Source of the DNA: Acidimicrobiia bacterium
GTDB lineage: Bacteria; Actinomycetota; Acidimicrobiia; Spongiisociales; UBA4744
Length of the DNA stretch: 42,313 bases
Direction of reading: 5' to 3'
NCBI GenBank assembly: GCA_029863625.1
Contig: JAOTUY010000022.1
Location: forward strand, 1-42,313
Shown: positions 1 through 8,818 of the stretch, one piece after another
Position numbering within the stretch: the first letter of the stretch is position 1
Layout: each line of letters starts with the position of its first letter
Program-made: the position numbers and the translations under genes
The notes under the pieces: generated by a model
What the model was told of the DNA's origin: nothing
The model's database searches: none
The model's input: the letters and a program-made list of their open reading frames with translations, nothing else

Positions 1-137
1 CCTACCCCCCCCCGATGCTCTGAGCTTGACTTGGATCTCGCTTTCCAAAGGCCACAGACCGACGCCTTCTCGGACTTATCCGGGGTTGCCGCTGCTGTCG
101 TTATGGGCGGCAGTCGCTGATCGCGCCGTCTTGCAGC

Positions 138-1154
138 TCACTCTTGGAGCGCCGCCAGCAAGGTCGCCGGCTCGTGGTACACGTTCTCGATGTGGATCAG
201 TCCCTGCGGGTCAGCGTCGAAAGATGTCTCGTGCAGGGTGCCGAGGTGGAGAGTCGTGATGGCCTCCTGAACCCCCGCGACGCCGTTGTCGTCGACCTCG
301 GCTCGGTAGTGGATGGCCACACCGACAAGGCGTCCTCGATCGGGGGCGGCTTCGGTGGGCGGGGAATGTCCGTCGGTCCAGGCGTAGAGACCCAGCACCT
401 CTATGCTGAGGTCCGCTGCTGATCCGAATCGTCCCGCGGCAAGATCACCGATCTCGTCGGCACCTGTGGCCTCAAGACCCAGCAGACTGTCGGTGAAGAC
501 GGCATCGCGGCTGTAGAGAGCGGCCACGGCGTTCGAAGCACGCAATGACCAGGCGGTTATGTACCGGTCGACCGTTTCCTGCATCGATGGGCAGCCGTCT
601 ATTGCGAAGCACCCGAAGCCGAAGCGTTCGTTCTCATCTGGCGGGTACCAGACCTCGCCCCAGGTGACCTGACCGTCTCGGAATCGATGGATGTCCAGAG
701 CGTGTGATCCCTCTGGGTCGCGCGGCCCGGGCACGGAGAAGCCGTAGTCGGATGGCCATAGCCCCGGCCAGGCCTCCTCGTAGGCGGCACCGTCCGCCGA
801 CAGGTACATACCGGTCACGTTGATCGTGTAGTCGCTCATCGCGGCCCATCGACGCCAGTAGGCGACGGTGGCGTCCTTGCCTTTGCAGCAGTAGTCGCTA
901 TGGGTCGGATCGGCACCCCTGATGTCTTCGGCGTAGTCAGCGACGAAGGCGTCGATATCCGGCCACGCAGTGATGCTCCGATCGGCGAATGCCCCAGCCT
1001 CATCCCGTAATTGCTGGACCTCGGTTTCCGACAGAATCGGCTTGGGCATCGACGAAGCAGAGCCGCTCGACGAGCAGGCTGACATGAGGGTTGAGAAGGC
1101 GGCCATTGCCACCACCACGTTGAATGCGGGTTTCTTGGAGCTTGGTGTTCTCAT
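138..1154 (-). CDS. Lipoprotein with two SnoaL-like (NTF2-fold) domains
   Basis: 338 aa. The N-terminus has a basic stretch, a hydrophobic segment and a lipobox-like LMSAC (Cys at about residue 27), then a Ser-rich linker, so it is probably a lipoprotein anchored outside the membrane. Two similar segments follow (about residues 50-175 and 190-335). Each starts with a helix ending in TAW, then an 'AVF/DYAED' type strand, as in SnoaL/NTF2-like folds; the first holds an unusual CC pair (SDYCCKG). Ligand and function are unknown. The start ATG has an upstream AAGGAA and lies 9 bp after the stop of the propeller gene, so it is probably the third gene of the sigma-factor operon. The fold call comes from pattern recognition only. 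Confidence 0.72.
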   Translation of the reverse strand: MRTPSSKKPAFNVVVAMAAFSTLMSACSSSGSASSMPKPILSETEVQQLRDEAGAFADRSITAWPDIDAFVADYAEDIRGADPTHSDYCCKGKDATVAYWRRWAAMSDYTINVTGMYLSADGAAYEEAWPGLWPSDYGFSVPGPRDPEGSHALDIHRFRDGQVTWGEVWYPPDENERFGFGCFAIDGCPSMQETVDRYITAWSLRASNAVAALYSRDAVFTDSLLGLEATGADEIGDLAAGRFGSAADLSIEVLGLYAWTDGHSPPTEAAPDRGRLVGVAIHYRAEVDDNGVAGVQEAITTLHLGTLHETSFDADPQGLIHIENVYHEPATLLAALQE

Positions 1155-1163
1155 GTTTCCTTC

Positions 1164-3470
1164 TCATTCCTGCAGCCGGCCGATGACCAGGGTGTCGTGC
1201 GTTCCTCCAACCCCGTAGATTGCGTCGGTGCCGACGGCGAGCTCGGGAAGGAAGTAGACCGATGCGAACGTCGGCGGGGCCTCGTACGGACCATCCCAGG
1301 TAGCGCCGTCAGCAGAGAACCACATGCCGACTGGGGCGCCGTCCTCGCTGGCGGAGAATTGGGAATTCCCGGTGAGAATCCATCCGAGATCGCCGCCGGC
1401 AATACCCTCTGCCGATTCCAGCTCGACGTCTGCTCGCTGCCAATAAACACCGTCATCAGAAAACCAGACAGCTCCCTCTGGATCTCCCTCGGGGTCGCGG
1501 GTAGCACCGATCGCAACGAAGCGGCCGGCATGCTCGGCGATGTTGTGCACGATCGCCCCCTCGCCGAAGGGGGACTGCGACGAGAGCAGCTCCCATCTGT
1601 TGCCATCCTCAGAGAACCAGAGAAGTGGTTCACAGATTGGCGTTCGGCTCCAGTTGTCGGGATGGGCCGGGGTGAGCACGACGAACCCCGCTTCCGATGC
1701 CATTACCGGGCCGATGTGGAATTGAGGCGGCTCGCTGTATGAACTCGATCCGCTCTGGACACAAGACGCCTTGTCCGTGGTGAGAAGCTCCCTGTTGGGA
1801 CCCGCCTCAGCCGGGGCGAAGCTCACCCCGTTGGTCGAGTAGTAGACCGTGGGCTCGGTCGAGAAGGAGATCCCGGTCTCGCTCACCGCCACCGTTCCCC
1901 GTGGGCCCAAGGCGATGTACCTCACCGCACCGGGAAGATCGACGATCGACACTCCAGTCCATCGACTGCCGTCCCAGGCGTATCGCGCAAGCTCTTCTCC
2001 ATGGACGATGAAGCCCTCATTGGCCGTGGTGATTCGCCAAGGATCGACGGTAGGGAGGATGGCCCCCCAGGTCACGCCGTCGGTGGACCAGCGCAGCGTG
2101 GTGAAACTGTCGATCGCCACCGGTCCGTGGCGGGTGCCGGCGAGCTGCCCTAGCCCGTGTCCGACGGGGAACTGCATCGTGGTGAATTCGAGGGCGCCGA
2201 TGATCGTGGAAACCCGCACGGGGACTTGATCAGCGGCTGGAGTCAGGGTGATGGCTGGCAATCGCTGCGGAGCGAGCTCGGGCGGGACGACCAGCAGGGT
2301 CGTATCCGTGCCGTCGAAGCCGACGATCCCGGAGGCGCCCGACAGCCACAGCGACCCGTCTCCCGCGGCGGCGCCCCTGACGCCTTCGTCAAGGTTTTCG
2401 TCAAGGTCCGGGTAGGTCGCCCACGTCGAACCGTCGAACCGAGAGAGGCCTTTCGGTCCGATCTCGTGGTGCACCACCCACACGGTGCCGTCGGGCGCAG
2501 CAACCACCGAACCGCCGTTGGAGAGCAGCCCATCATCGACCGTGAACACCGTCCAGGTGCTCCCATCGAAACGGGCGATACCCCTGCCCGGGGTGTCAGA
2601 CCGACCACTCCCAAACCAGATGGACCCGTCCGGCGCAACGGCCACGTTCGACGGCCCTTGTGGGGCACCGTCGTCTTCGGTGTATCGCTGCCAGGTCGTC
2701 CCATCGAAGGCAACCACGCCTTTGTTAGTCGTGCTGACCCACAGCGTGCCGTCCGGTGCGGTGGCAAGATCTTCCCCACCGGTGAGGGGATCGATGCGTT
2801 CGCCCGCAGAGGGTGCAACGGCCGTCCAAGAGCCGTCGAACCTGAGGAGATACTCACTTCCCTCGATCACCCAAACCACCCCATTGCGGTCCACGACCAG
2901 ATCGAAGCCGAGCTGAGAATCGAGCTCCGGGACGTTCGCCGGTGAGAAGACCTGCCACGAGCCGTCGTAGCGACCGATCCAGTCGTTTCCGGCTATCCAG
3001 ACGGTGCCGTCCGGTGCGATGTCGAGCGCCGTTACGTTGCTCGACGGAACACCGTCCTGCTCGCCAAAGGTGACCGGCGTGCTCGTTGCGATGTCCCACC
3101 GCACCAGACCGGCGCTCGTTACCGCCCACAGCTGCCCGTCGGGAGCGAAAGCCAAGTCACGTACATCGTTGAATAGACCAGCAGACTCCGTGCCCGGCGA
3201 AACAGTCGTCGTCACCGCGGGCGGCTCGGTGACGATCGGTGCCGGTTCCTCAGCGCTGAACGGTCGAACGAACAGGATCACGGCCCCGACCAGCAGGAGC
3301 ACAACCGCGGCTGCTCCGAACGCCACCGCCATACCCCGTCGCCACCCCGGTCGGCCCGAAACCGACCCGCGGCCCGCGATGCGACGGGCACCGTCCAGCA
3401 CTTCGGCGGCACCTCGAGGCACCCCGCGCTCGGCCAGCATGGTCAACGATCGGGTCAGCTCTTCACCCAT
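1164..3470 (-). CDS. Single-pass membrane beta-propeller sensor, coupled to an ECF sigma factor
   Basis: About 768 aa from the ATG at 3470, which overlaps the end of the sigma-factor gene by 8 bp. A longer in-frame reading exists but would run far into that gene. Residues 1-45 are a short cytoplasmic segment (begins MGEELTRSL), followed by one membrane helix (AVVLLLVGAVILFV) and a Pro/Thr-rich linker. The outer part has many repeats of the form 'LAFAPDGxLWAVTxxGLVRWDG', typical of two-component-regulator-type propeller blades. The C-terminal third carries 'WFSEDGxxWELL' repeats typical of BNR/sialidase-type propellers. I see no HxxxCxxC zinc anti-sigma motif, so control of the sigma factor is inferred only from coupling. 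It could instead be a surface binding protein in the same operon. Confidence 0.78.
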   Translation of the reverse strand: MGEELTRSLTMLAERGVPRGAAEVLDGARRIAGRGSVSGRPGWRRGMAVAFGAAAVVLLLVGAVILFVRPFSAEEPAPIVTEPPAVTTTVSPGTESAGLFNDVRDLAFAPDGQLWAVTSAGLVRWDIATSTPVTFGEQDGVPSSNVTALDIAPDGTVWIAGNDWIGRYDGSWQVFSPANVPELDSQLGFDLVVDRNGVVWVIEGSEYLLRFDGSWTAVAPSAGERIDPLTGGEDLATAPDGTLWVSTTNKGVVAFDGTTWQRYTEDDGAPQGPSNVAVAPDGSIWFGSGRSDTPGRGIARFDGSTWTVFTVDDGLLSNGGSVVAAPDGTVWVVHHEIGPKGLSRFDGSTWATYPDLDENLDEGVRGAAAGDGSLWLSGASGIVGFDGTDTTLLVVPPELAPQRLPAITLTPAADQVPVRVSTIIGALEFTTMQFPVGHGLGQLAGTRHGPVAIDSFTTLRWSTDGVTWGAILPTVDPWRITTANEGFIVHGEELARYAWDGSRWTGVSIVDLPGAVRYIALGPRGTVAVSETGISFSTEPTVYYSTNGVSFAPAEAGPNRELLTTDKASCVQSGSSSYSEPPQFHIGPVMASEAGFVVLTPAHPDNWSRTPICEPLLWFSEDGNRWELLSSQSPFGEGAIVHNIAEHAGRFVAIGATRDPEGDPEGAVWFSDDGVYWQRADVELESAEGIAGGDLGWILTGNSQFSASEDGAPVGMWFSADGATWDGPYEAPPTFASVYFLPELAVGTDAIYGVGGTHDTLVIGRLQE

Positions 3471-3957
3471 CAGCAACCTCCCCCACCAACGCCTCGTGGA
3501 GACGTCGCCGTCCCCGCAAAGCTCTCTTCCGTGCCGCCGTTTCGCTGCAGCCCAACAGTCGTCCGATCTCGGCGTAGCGGTATCCCTCCACCTCGCACAG
3601 ATACAGCACGGCCCGCTCCGGCGGCGGAAGCCGCAACAGATCGTTGAGATCGGACGGATACACGTCATTGGCGGATGCCGAGGACGCTCCGAACCGAGCC
3701 AGGGCGCCGCGCCGCCTGGCAAAGCGCCTGCGATGATTCGCAGCCAGGTTCACCATCGTCCTCCGAATGTATGCGCCGGGCTCGTCGAGCTCAGTGAGTC
3801 GCCTCCGCCGCAGTAACTGGGCCACTGCCTCCTGCAACAGATCATCCGGATCCACGTCGATGGGTCCCACCACCGCGGCGAAACGACGCAGCGGGCCGTA
3901 GAGGTCCGAAAAGAGCCGAGCCTCCTCATCCAGTTGCGACACGTCAGGCCGAGCCAC
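3463..3957 (-). CDS. ECF (SigE-like) RNA polymerase sigma factor
   Basis: About 164 aa from a GTG start at 3957 with GAGGA seven bases upstream; an ATG 129 bases further out is in frame but has no such site. Region 2 is seen in 'DPDDLLQEAVAQLL' and the following Arg-rich helix. Region 4 is 'LPPPERAVLYLCEVEGYRYAEIGRLLGCSETAARKRALRGRRRL', a standard helix-turn-helix for the -35 element. It would direct RNA polymerase to a small regulon, probably including its own operon. Its stop overlaps the start of the membrane propeller gene, an arrangement typical of sigma/anti-sigma pairs, although that partner has no recognisable anti-sigma domain. The family call is secure; the trigger is unknown. Confidence 0.88.
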   Translation of the reverse strand: MARPDVSQLDEEARLFSDLYGPLRRFAAVVGPIDVDPDDLLQEAVAQLLRRRRLTELDEPGAYIRRTMVNLAANHRRRFARRRGALARFGASSASANDVYPSDLNDLLRLPPPERAVLYLCEVEGYRYAEIGRLLGCSETAARKRALRGRRRLHEALVGEVADG

Positions 3958-4408
3958 GGCACAGTCCTCTTCCCTGTCCCTCACTAACAAAGACACCGCA
4001 GACACCCGTTTCGTGCCCACAGAATCAGCGAGGCTCGCTTCGTTAGAAAGCCAACCCAAAGGTGGCAGGCACCTCGAGAGCCACACCCACCGGGACCCCT
4101 ACAACGATACGGGACAAACTCCCACAGCACACCTAGTCACCTATCAGGCACCTCGTGCGCTCGGTGTCTGCTCGGGTGCGGTCACGTTCCGTGGAAGAGG
4201 ATCCATGATCGGACGCGATCACAAGACCCGGAGTTCTGAGCGTCGCAGCTGGACTTCTACTCGATCCTCCTTACCACGCGAGTCAAGACTGTCGGGGCTA
4301 CGACCATTCGGGCAGTGAAGTCGTCTCATGGCGGTTGCTAGGACTGGCGCCGTCGGGATGTCGAGCCTCGACCGCTCGACGGCTCCACCGCTATAGAAGG
4401 AGGAATCC
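3958..4408. other. Gene-free stretch with a leader stem-loop
   Basis: No credible gene. It must hold the promoter of the sigma-factor operon (minus strand) and that of the small secreted peptide (plus strand). Near its end, 4349-4383 can fold: GCCGTCG pairs with CGACGGC, and GTCGAG/CTCGAC inside can form a second small stem. This lies about 25 bases before the start of the small peptide gene, in its 5' leader. No clear -35/-10 pair was identified. Confidence 0.4.
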
Positions 4409-4587
4409 ATGCGGAAGAATCGATGGACCATGCTGGTCCTGACCGTGTTGACGGTGCTGACGGTGTTCCCGGTGACGGCAAGCGCGGCACCCCCGGGCGG
4501 GGACGACTATCCGGTCTTCATCTGCCCGGCGGTCAATACGCGACGATCACCAGTCCGATCCCGCTGGCCGCCGGCGTGTTCTGGTAG
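4409..4587 (+). CDS. Small secreted peptide, reading frame apparently shifted
   Basis: The start is strong: AAGGAGG sits five bases before ATG 4409. The first ~27 residues are a clear Sec signal peptide (MRKNR, a Leu/Val/Thr helix, then TASAAPP). In this frame the translation continues to 4798 as an Arg/Ser/Pro-rich sequence that does not look like protein. In the frame one base back (-1), the sequence after about 4527 reads PGGQYATITSPIPLAAGVFW and stops at 4585-4587, 22 bases before a strong hairpin (4609-4632). The hairpin would lie inside the longer reading. I therefore think the mature peptide is short (about 30 residues) and that one base is missing or gained near 4510-4530, or that the frame change is programmed. 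Function unknown. Confidence 0.42.
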
Positions 4588-4608
4588 ACCAACCACCATC
4601 GAACGATC

Positions 4609-4632
4609 AGGGGCGCCCCTCGGGGCGCTCCT
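4609..4632 (+). terminator. GC-rich hairpin after the small peptide gene
   Basis: The arms AGGGGCGCCCC and GGGGCGCTCCT pair over 11 positions with one G-U wobble and nearly no spacer; the real loop would be the central few bases. No U-tract follows, which is common for actinobacterial terminators. Its place marks the likely end of the upstream transcript. Confidence 0.5.
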
Positions 4633-4956
4633 CTCGTTATCCGAATGTGAGAAACCCCGGTCCCGGTCGCGGCACCAGAGCGCTCCTAGATGGGCACCGA
4701 TCAGCAGATACCCGGCCTGGCGTTGGGCGGTCGGAAGGGTTTCGGCGCTTTGGTTAGTGTCGGGTTGTGTTCTTGAGCTTCACACGACGCATGGATGAGC
4801 TGGAGCCCCCTCGTCGACTGTTCGGCCGGGCGCGTGCCATGGCGGTCGTAGAGCTGGCCATCAACGCCCGACCGTCCATGCGCTGGCACACGATGGATCC
4901 CAGTATCGACCACACAGTGCGGATCTCCAGATCTCGGGCTTGCAGTCGCCGCCTTC

Positions 4957-5337
4957 GTGATCGCCGTAACGGCAGGCGGGGTGGCGTTGGCGAGCCAGGG
5001 CGACGATGACGGTCCGAACATCGGCGACGCCACCGCCGTTCAAGTGCGGGTAGGTCCCGCCTTCAGCGGTTACGGGCTCGAATCGGGTGATCCAATCGCT
5101 AACGCCCGGATCACAGTGTTGGCGGGAGGCGAGCCCAACGGGATCGTCCTCTTCGAGGGTGTAACCGACCAAGATGGCCGGCTCGCACTACTAGCCGAAC
5201 CCGGCCAGTACCTCATCATCGCCGAAGCCGAAACCACCGACCCCATGTGCTGGTGGTACGGAGGAGATAGCGATGTCGAACTCAGTCAGGACACGGGGGT
5301 CCTCATCACCGTCGACGCTGGGCTCATGTGCGAGTAA
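4957..5337 (+). CDS. Secreted protein with a prealbumin/Cna-B-like beta domain, 5' end uncertain
   Basis: 126 aa from GTG 4957. The pattern 'DPIANARITVLAGG...FEGVTDQDGRLALLAEPGQYLIIAEA' is typical of carboxypeptidase-regulatory/Cna-B type beta-sandwich domains. Before it comes a hydrophobic signal-like stretch that begins upstream of the GTG (LGLAVAAFVIAVTAGGVALAS). There is no ATG in this frame after the preceding stop at about 4849. Another frame offers ATG codons at 4878 and 4893 that read MDPSIDHTVRIS before running out of sense. The true start may therefore be lost to a frameshift near 4925. Two Cys, near the C-terminus (PMCWW and LMCE), could form a disulfide. Function unknown. Confidence 0.45.
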   Translation: MIAVTAGGVALASQGDDDGPNIGDATAVQVRVGPAFSGYGLESGDPIANARITVLAGGEPNGIVLFEGVTDQDGRLALLAEPGQYLIIAEAETTDPMCWWYGGDSDVELSQDTGVLITVDAGLMCE

Positions 5338-5683
5338 GGAGCAGCGTCGCTGCCACGCCACGAGCACCTGTGCGGTAGGCACTTCAGATACCGACCAAGA
5401 ACCAGCATTCCTCCGAGCGCGCTGGATCGGAACCTCCGCGAGCGCGGTCTCGAACACTCACCGTGACGATCGTCATCCTTGACGTGCACCTATCTGCCGG
5501 TTATCGGATTCTTTCTGCTGAGTGTGTCAAACCTACCGGGGCGTCGATATGCGCTATCTGGCCCCTTCGTCGCCACCCCGAGGTGCGGGCCCTGCCGGGT
5601 CGTCCATCCCCAAAGCATGTCCGGAACCCGCCCGGGTCTCCTGGTGTAGCCTTGGAGTAGACGAACAGGAGACGTAGACAACC
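5338..5683. other. Gene-free stretch before the universal stress gene
   Basis: No gene supported. It contains a perfect 12-bp palindrome TGACGATCGTCA at 5464-5475, a possible operator. A TANNNT-type -10 (TAGCCT, 5647-5652) lies about 30 bases before the next start. No good -35 was found. Confidence 0.35.
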
Positions 5684-6118
5684 ATGAATGTGTTGGTGGC
5701 AGTTGACATGGGCCCCGGCTCCGACAAGGTGCTCGGGTTCGCCGCCGGGCTGGTGAAGCAGACCGGCGGGGAGGTGCACGTCGTGCACGTCATTACGGAA
5801 GAGGAGCAGGAGGATCGCCGGCACAGGCCCGGGCCAAGCCAGTACGTCGACGTGATGCTGGAGGAAACCGAACGGGACCTCGAGAAGGGCCTCGTGGAAC
5901 TCGGCGTGGCGCTGTCATCCATCACGGCGATAGCCCGAATCGGTAGACCGGTGGACGAAATCCAGAAAGTGGCCGCCGAGAACAACGTCGATGCACTGGT
6001 CATCGGCATGCGCCACCGCTCCCGGGTGGGGAAGTTTCTGCTCGGCAGCGTTCTCCAGGAGCTGCTCCTCTCCAGCGACCGGCCGGTAATGGCCGTCCCG
6101 ACCGACGTGTTCGACTGA
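5684..6118 (+). CDS. Universal stress protein (UspA family)
   Basis: 144 aa, the usual length of a single-domain Usp. It begins MNVLVAVDMGPGSDKVLGFAAGLV (the conserved first strand with an Asp after 'VAV') and ends with the loop-strand pattern 'ALVIGMRHRSRVGKFLLGSVLQELLLSSDRPVMAVP'. In ATP-binding members that loop reads G-x2-G-x9-G-S/T. Here the second Gly is His and the spacing to GS is changed, so ATP binding is doubtful. AGGAGA precedes the ATG by about 12 bases. It stands alone, with a possible -10 TAGCCT upstream. Role inferred from the family: a soluble cytoplasmic dimer supporting stress survival. Confidence 0.88.
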   Translation: MNVLVAVDMGPGSDKVLGFAAGLVKQTGGEVHVVHVITEEEQEDRRHRPGPSQYVDVMLEETERDLEKGLVELGVALSSITAIARIGRPVDEIQKVAAENNVDALVIGMRHRSRVGKFLLGSVLQELLLSSDRPVMAVPTDVFD

Positions 6119-6370
6119 ATCAGCTCCTCCGGACCAATATGGGCTCTTCGTCGGCGAGATAACCCGCGGCACCGCCCGGCTGAAGGTCCCGACTCTTTGC
6201 TTCTACGTCCGGTTCCCAGCCAACAGCACATCGGTGTCGACGGGTCGGAGAGGCTCCCGACAGACTCTGGTGTGGGCGCTGATTGGGTTGTTGTGTGACG
6301 GTCTGTCGCTGGGTCGAATGCCTCTGGTGTTGCGCCGGTGTCGGCGCGACCTTGGGGTAGGAGGTCGGGA

Positions 6371-7797
6371 ATGCGTCGCGTGAGGGTCTCGCTGTTGATT
6401 GTCGTGTTGGTCGCCGGAGCATGCGGGAATGGGGGAACCGGCACCTCGGTGTCTGACACGACCGGCCCTGCTTCTGCTACCGGGGGAGAGCCGGTCACTG
6501 CCTTCGTCAACGTCGTGCTGGTACCTATGACTGCCAACGTCACGGTGCCCGACCAGACCGTGTTGGTTGCAGCCGATCGAATCGTCGGGATCGGCTCTTC
6601 CAGCGAGGTGGACGTGCCGGACGGTGCGGTCGTCATCGATGGCCGGGGTGCCTATCTCATGCCGGGCCTGGCCGACATGCATATTCATCTGAGTGATGCC
6701 TGGCCGGTACCCGAACTGTACCTGGCCAAGGGCGTGACCACCGTTCGCAACCTGAACGCCGAAGGTCCGTTCGTCCTTGAGTGGCGGGACTCCGTCAACG
6801 CGGGCACCCGCCGCGGACCGAAGATCTTCACAGCCGGACCGACCATCTACCTGGATGCGGAGAATCTCGACGGGGTCGTCGAGGATCAGCTAGGCGTGGG
6901 TTATGACTTCATCAAGCTGTACTCGTTTCTCAGTGCAGGGGGGTTCCGGGAAACAACGGCGGCGGTCCGGCAGAGGTCGGCGTACACGATCGGGCACATC
7001 CCTTTCGCAGTGGTCTCAATGGCGTCGTGGCCGAGGGGATGAACGAGATTGCCCACATCGAGGAGCTCGACTTCGAGCTCTTGGACTTGGATCGCACTGT
7101 CGAGCTCGGACTCGACGATTGGCTCCCCTACGTGTTCGAGCGATTCGACGAACAGCTGCAGGCGCCCGGCTTCGACGACCTGCTGGGCGAGCGGGTCGTC
7201 CAGGTGGTCGCCACGCTCGACGGCGCCGGAATCCCCGTTGCCACCACCCTGGTCGTGGCCGATGTCATCGTCGAAAAACTACTGCGGCCGGATGGATTTT
7301 TGGCGCGAGAGGAGTCGAAGTACTTGCCCGAGTCCTACCTCGCTGTCTTCCTGGCCGGTGAGGAGAAACATCAGGTGCAGTGGGCCGGGAACGAGGACAA
7401 GGCAGCGGTGCGGTATGCAATCGACCTCAGGCTGCTCGCCGCCCTACACGAGGCCCGCATCACGCTGGTGCTCGGCACGGATGCCGGCTCTGGAGGCATG
7501 GGCCTGATCCCCGGATACACCATCCATGACGAACTCGGCATCCTCACCAGCAACGGGCTCACCCCCTACGAGGCGATCCAGACAGGCACCGTGAATGCTT
7601 CGGCCGCCATTGAGGCAATGACCGGGATCAACGACTTCGGCACCATCGAGATCGGCAAACGAGCCGACCTCCTGCTGGTCGGCGGTAACCCGCTTGAAGA
7701 CATCACCTACATCGAAAGCCAACTCCGCGGCGTGATGGCAGCCGGTTCCTGGTACCCGCAAGCCGAACTGAGGGAGATGATCGCCTACAACCCGTAG
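6371..7797 (+). pseudogene. Amidohydrolase-family lipoprotein, broken by one frameshift
   Basis: The start ATG 6371 follows AGGAGG by six bases. A signal sequence ending VLVAGAC suggests a lipoprotein. The N-terminal half has the small beta-domain and 'LMPGLADMHIHL' (metal-binding HxH), then 'DFIKLYSF' (candidate carboxylated Lys) and 'IGHIPFAV'. Here the frame breaks: the continuation, one frame on, reads GLNGVVAEGMNEIAHIEELD and carries the remaining ligands (AHIEEL, GTDAG) and a normal C-terminus ('IEIGKRADLLLVGGNPLEDI'). One extra G at about 7009 (GTGG to GTGGG) would restore a ~475-residue enzyme of the imidazolonepropionase-like amidohydrolase group. All expected metal ligands are present, so the break is recent or a sequencing error. 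Substrate unknown. Confidence 0.82.
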
Positions 7798-8343
7798 GCG
7801 ACCCAACGCCAGCCGCCAGGGACCACAACGCGCGATGCCCATCCAGGTCCGTCGACGGATCTGTACCGAGCCAGCAAATCGCTCACCGACCGGGCCGATA
7901 GCGCGCATCGACCAGCACGCTTGGACCGGCAGATCGGGCGCACCAGCCAGCGACGCTAGCCACGGTCCGTGCTCGCCAGGGGCTGGGGAGGTAGCGCAGG
8001 AGGCTTCGTTATGTAAGGGCTAATAAGATCTCCGGCAAAACCCGGAGGTCGCCGCAGATCCTCATGGTTGTTTTCAGTAGCCGACAGATCCTTCGAAGAT
8101 CCACCACGCCGGCATGACCGGAACGCCTAAGCCTTCCCAAACAATGGAGACGGAGCCGCTGCTTGGCGCTCGTTCTCGCTCCCGAAATGGCGATATGGGC
8201 GGGTGTCGGCGCGTTCAGAGAATGATCTGATCGAACAACGCATCTTGGTGTTCGGCGTCTGTATGAGCAGGCCCCAAAGTGGCGAGTGAGCCGATACCCT
8301 CGTTGGAACGTGATGGTGTTCGCTTCCTGGAAAGGATGACGCT
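7798..8343. other. Gene-free stretch with a decayed repeat and a hairpin
   Basis: No convincing gene. It holds one copy of a diverged repeat (see 7905-8008) and a stem-loop at 8027-8050: GATCTCCGG pairs with CCGGAGGTC around a six-base loop CAAAAC. It must also hold the promoter of the VOC gene. The rest shows nothing I can name. Confidence 0.4.
7905..8008. repeat. Diverged ~100-bp repeat, copy A
   Basis: It matches 13153-13255 in the same orientation at roughly 70-75% by eye. Shared blocks: ACCGGCAGATCG.GCGCA, then GCCACGGTCCG, then GGTAGCGCA.GAGGCTTCG. On the minus strand both can be read as RSL(L/V)RYLPS..., but neither copy lies in a good gene. It is probably a remnant of a multi-copy element. 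Confidence 0.5.
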
Positions 8344-8715
8344 GTGAGAATCAATCACCAGGTCGTCGTGTTCGACGCCGCTGACCTGACCGCCGAGAGC
8401 AACTTCTGGGCCGGGCTCCTCGGGGGCACGATCGACGCTGAGGAAGACTGGCACATGGTGATCGTCGACGGCAGGCCAATGGTGGGAGTCCAGCTCGCAC
8501 CTGATCACATCCCGCCCGACTGGCCCCATGGAAACCCGCAGCAGATCCACCTCGACCTTTGGATCGACGACATAGATGCGGCCCACGAAGAGGTGATGTC
8601 ACGGGGCGCAACGCTGCTCCAGGCGGCAACCGAAACCGACGCACCCGACAACTTCCAAGTCTATGCGGACCCGGCGGGGCATCCCTTCTGCCTCTGTTGG
8701 GTCAAGGATGCGTGA
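8344..8715 (+). CDS. VOC superfamily (glyoxalase-like) protein
   Basis: 123 aa, one complete VOC unit. It begins from GTG 8344 with AAGGA nearby. Typical strands are present: 'NHQVVVFDAADLTAESNFWAGLLGG' at the start, 'QIHLDLWIDDIDAAHEEVMSRGATLL' in the middle and 'YADPAGHPFCLCW' at the end. Metal-ligand positions could be His5, the His of QIHLD and a late acidic or polar residue, so either a metal enzyme or a binding/resistance protein is possible. It is monocistronic and convergent with the ABC transporter pair. Substrate unknown. Confidence 0.85.
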   Translation: MRINHQVVVFDAADLTAESNFWAGLLGGTIDAEEDWHMVIVDGRPMVGVQLAPDHIPPDWPHGNPQQIHLDLWIDDIDAAHEEVMSRGATLLQAATETDAPDNFQVYADPAGHPFCLCWVKDA

Positions 8716-8750
8716 TGCCCAGAGAGATGCCGTCACTGAGCCCGCTCCGG

Positions 8751-8767
8751 CTTTCGGTGCCCGAAGG
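8751..8767 (+). terminator. Short hairpin downstream of the VOC gene
   Basis: CTTTCGG pairs with CCGAAGG (one wobble) around TGC. It lies 36 bases after the VOC stop in the gap between convergent genes. No U-tract. Confidence 0.4.
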
Positions 8768-8798
8768 GGCCGATACCCGACGCCGGGTGACGTATAGC

Positions 8799-8818
8799 GT
8801 CGCCGCTTTGGTGGCGAC
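8799..8818 (-). terminator. Hairpin directly after the ABC permease stop
   Basis: GTCGCCGC and GTGGCGAC form an 8-bp stem (one wobble) with a TTTG loop. It touches the permease stop codon and could end both convergent transcripts. Confidence 0.45.

Noticed and set aside
5554..6636. Minus-strand open frame of about 360 codons
   Set aside because: It is Thr/Ser/Pro/Arg-rich without motifs, and lies over the universal stress gene and the amidohydrolase start, both secure.
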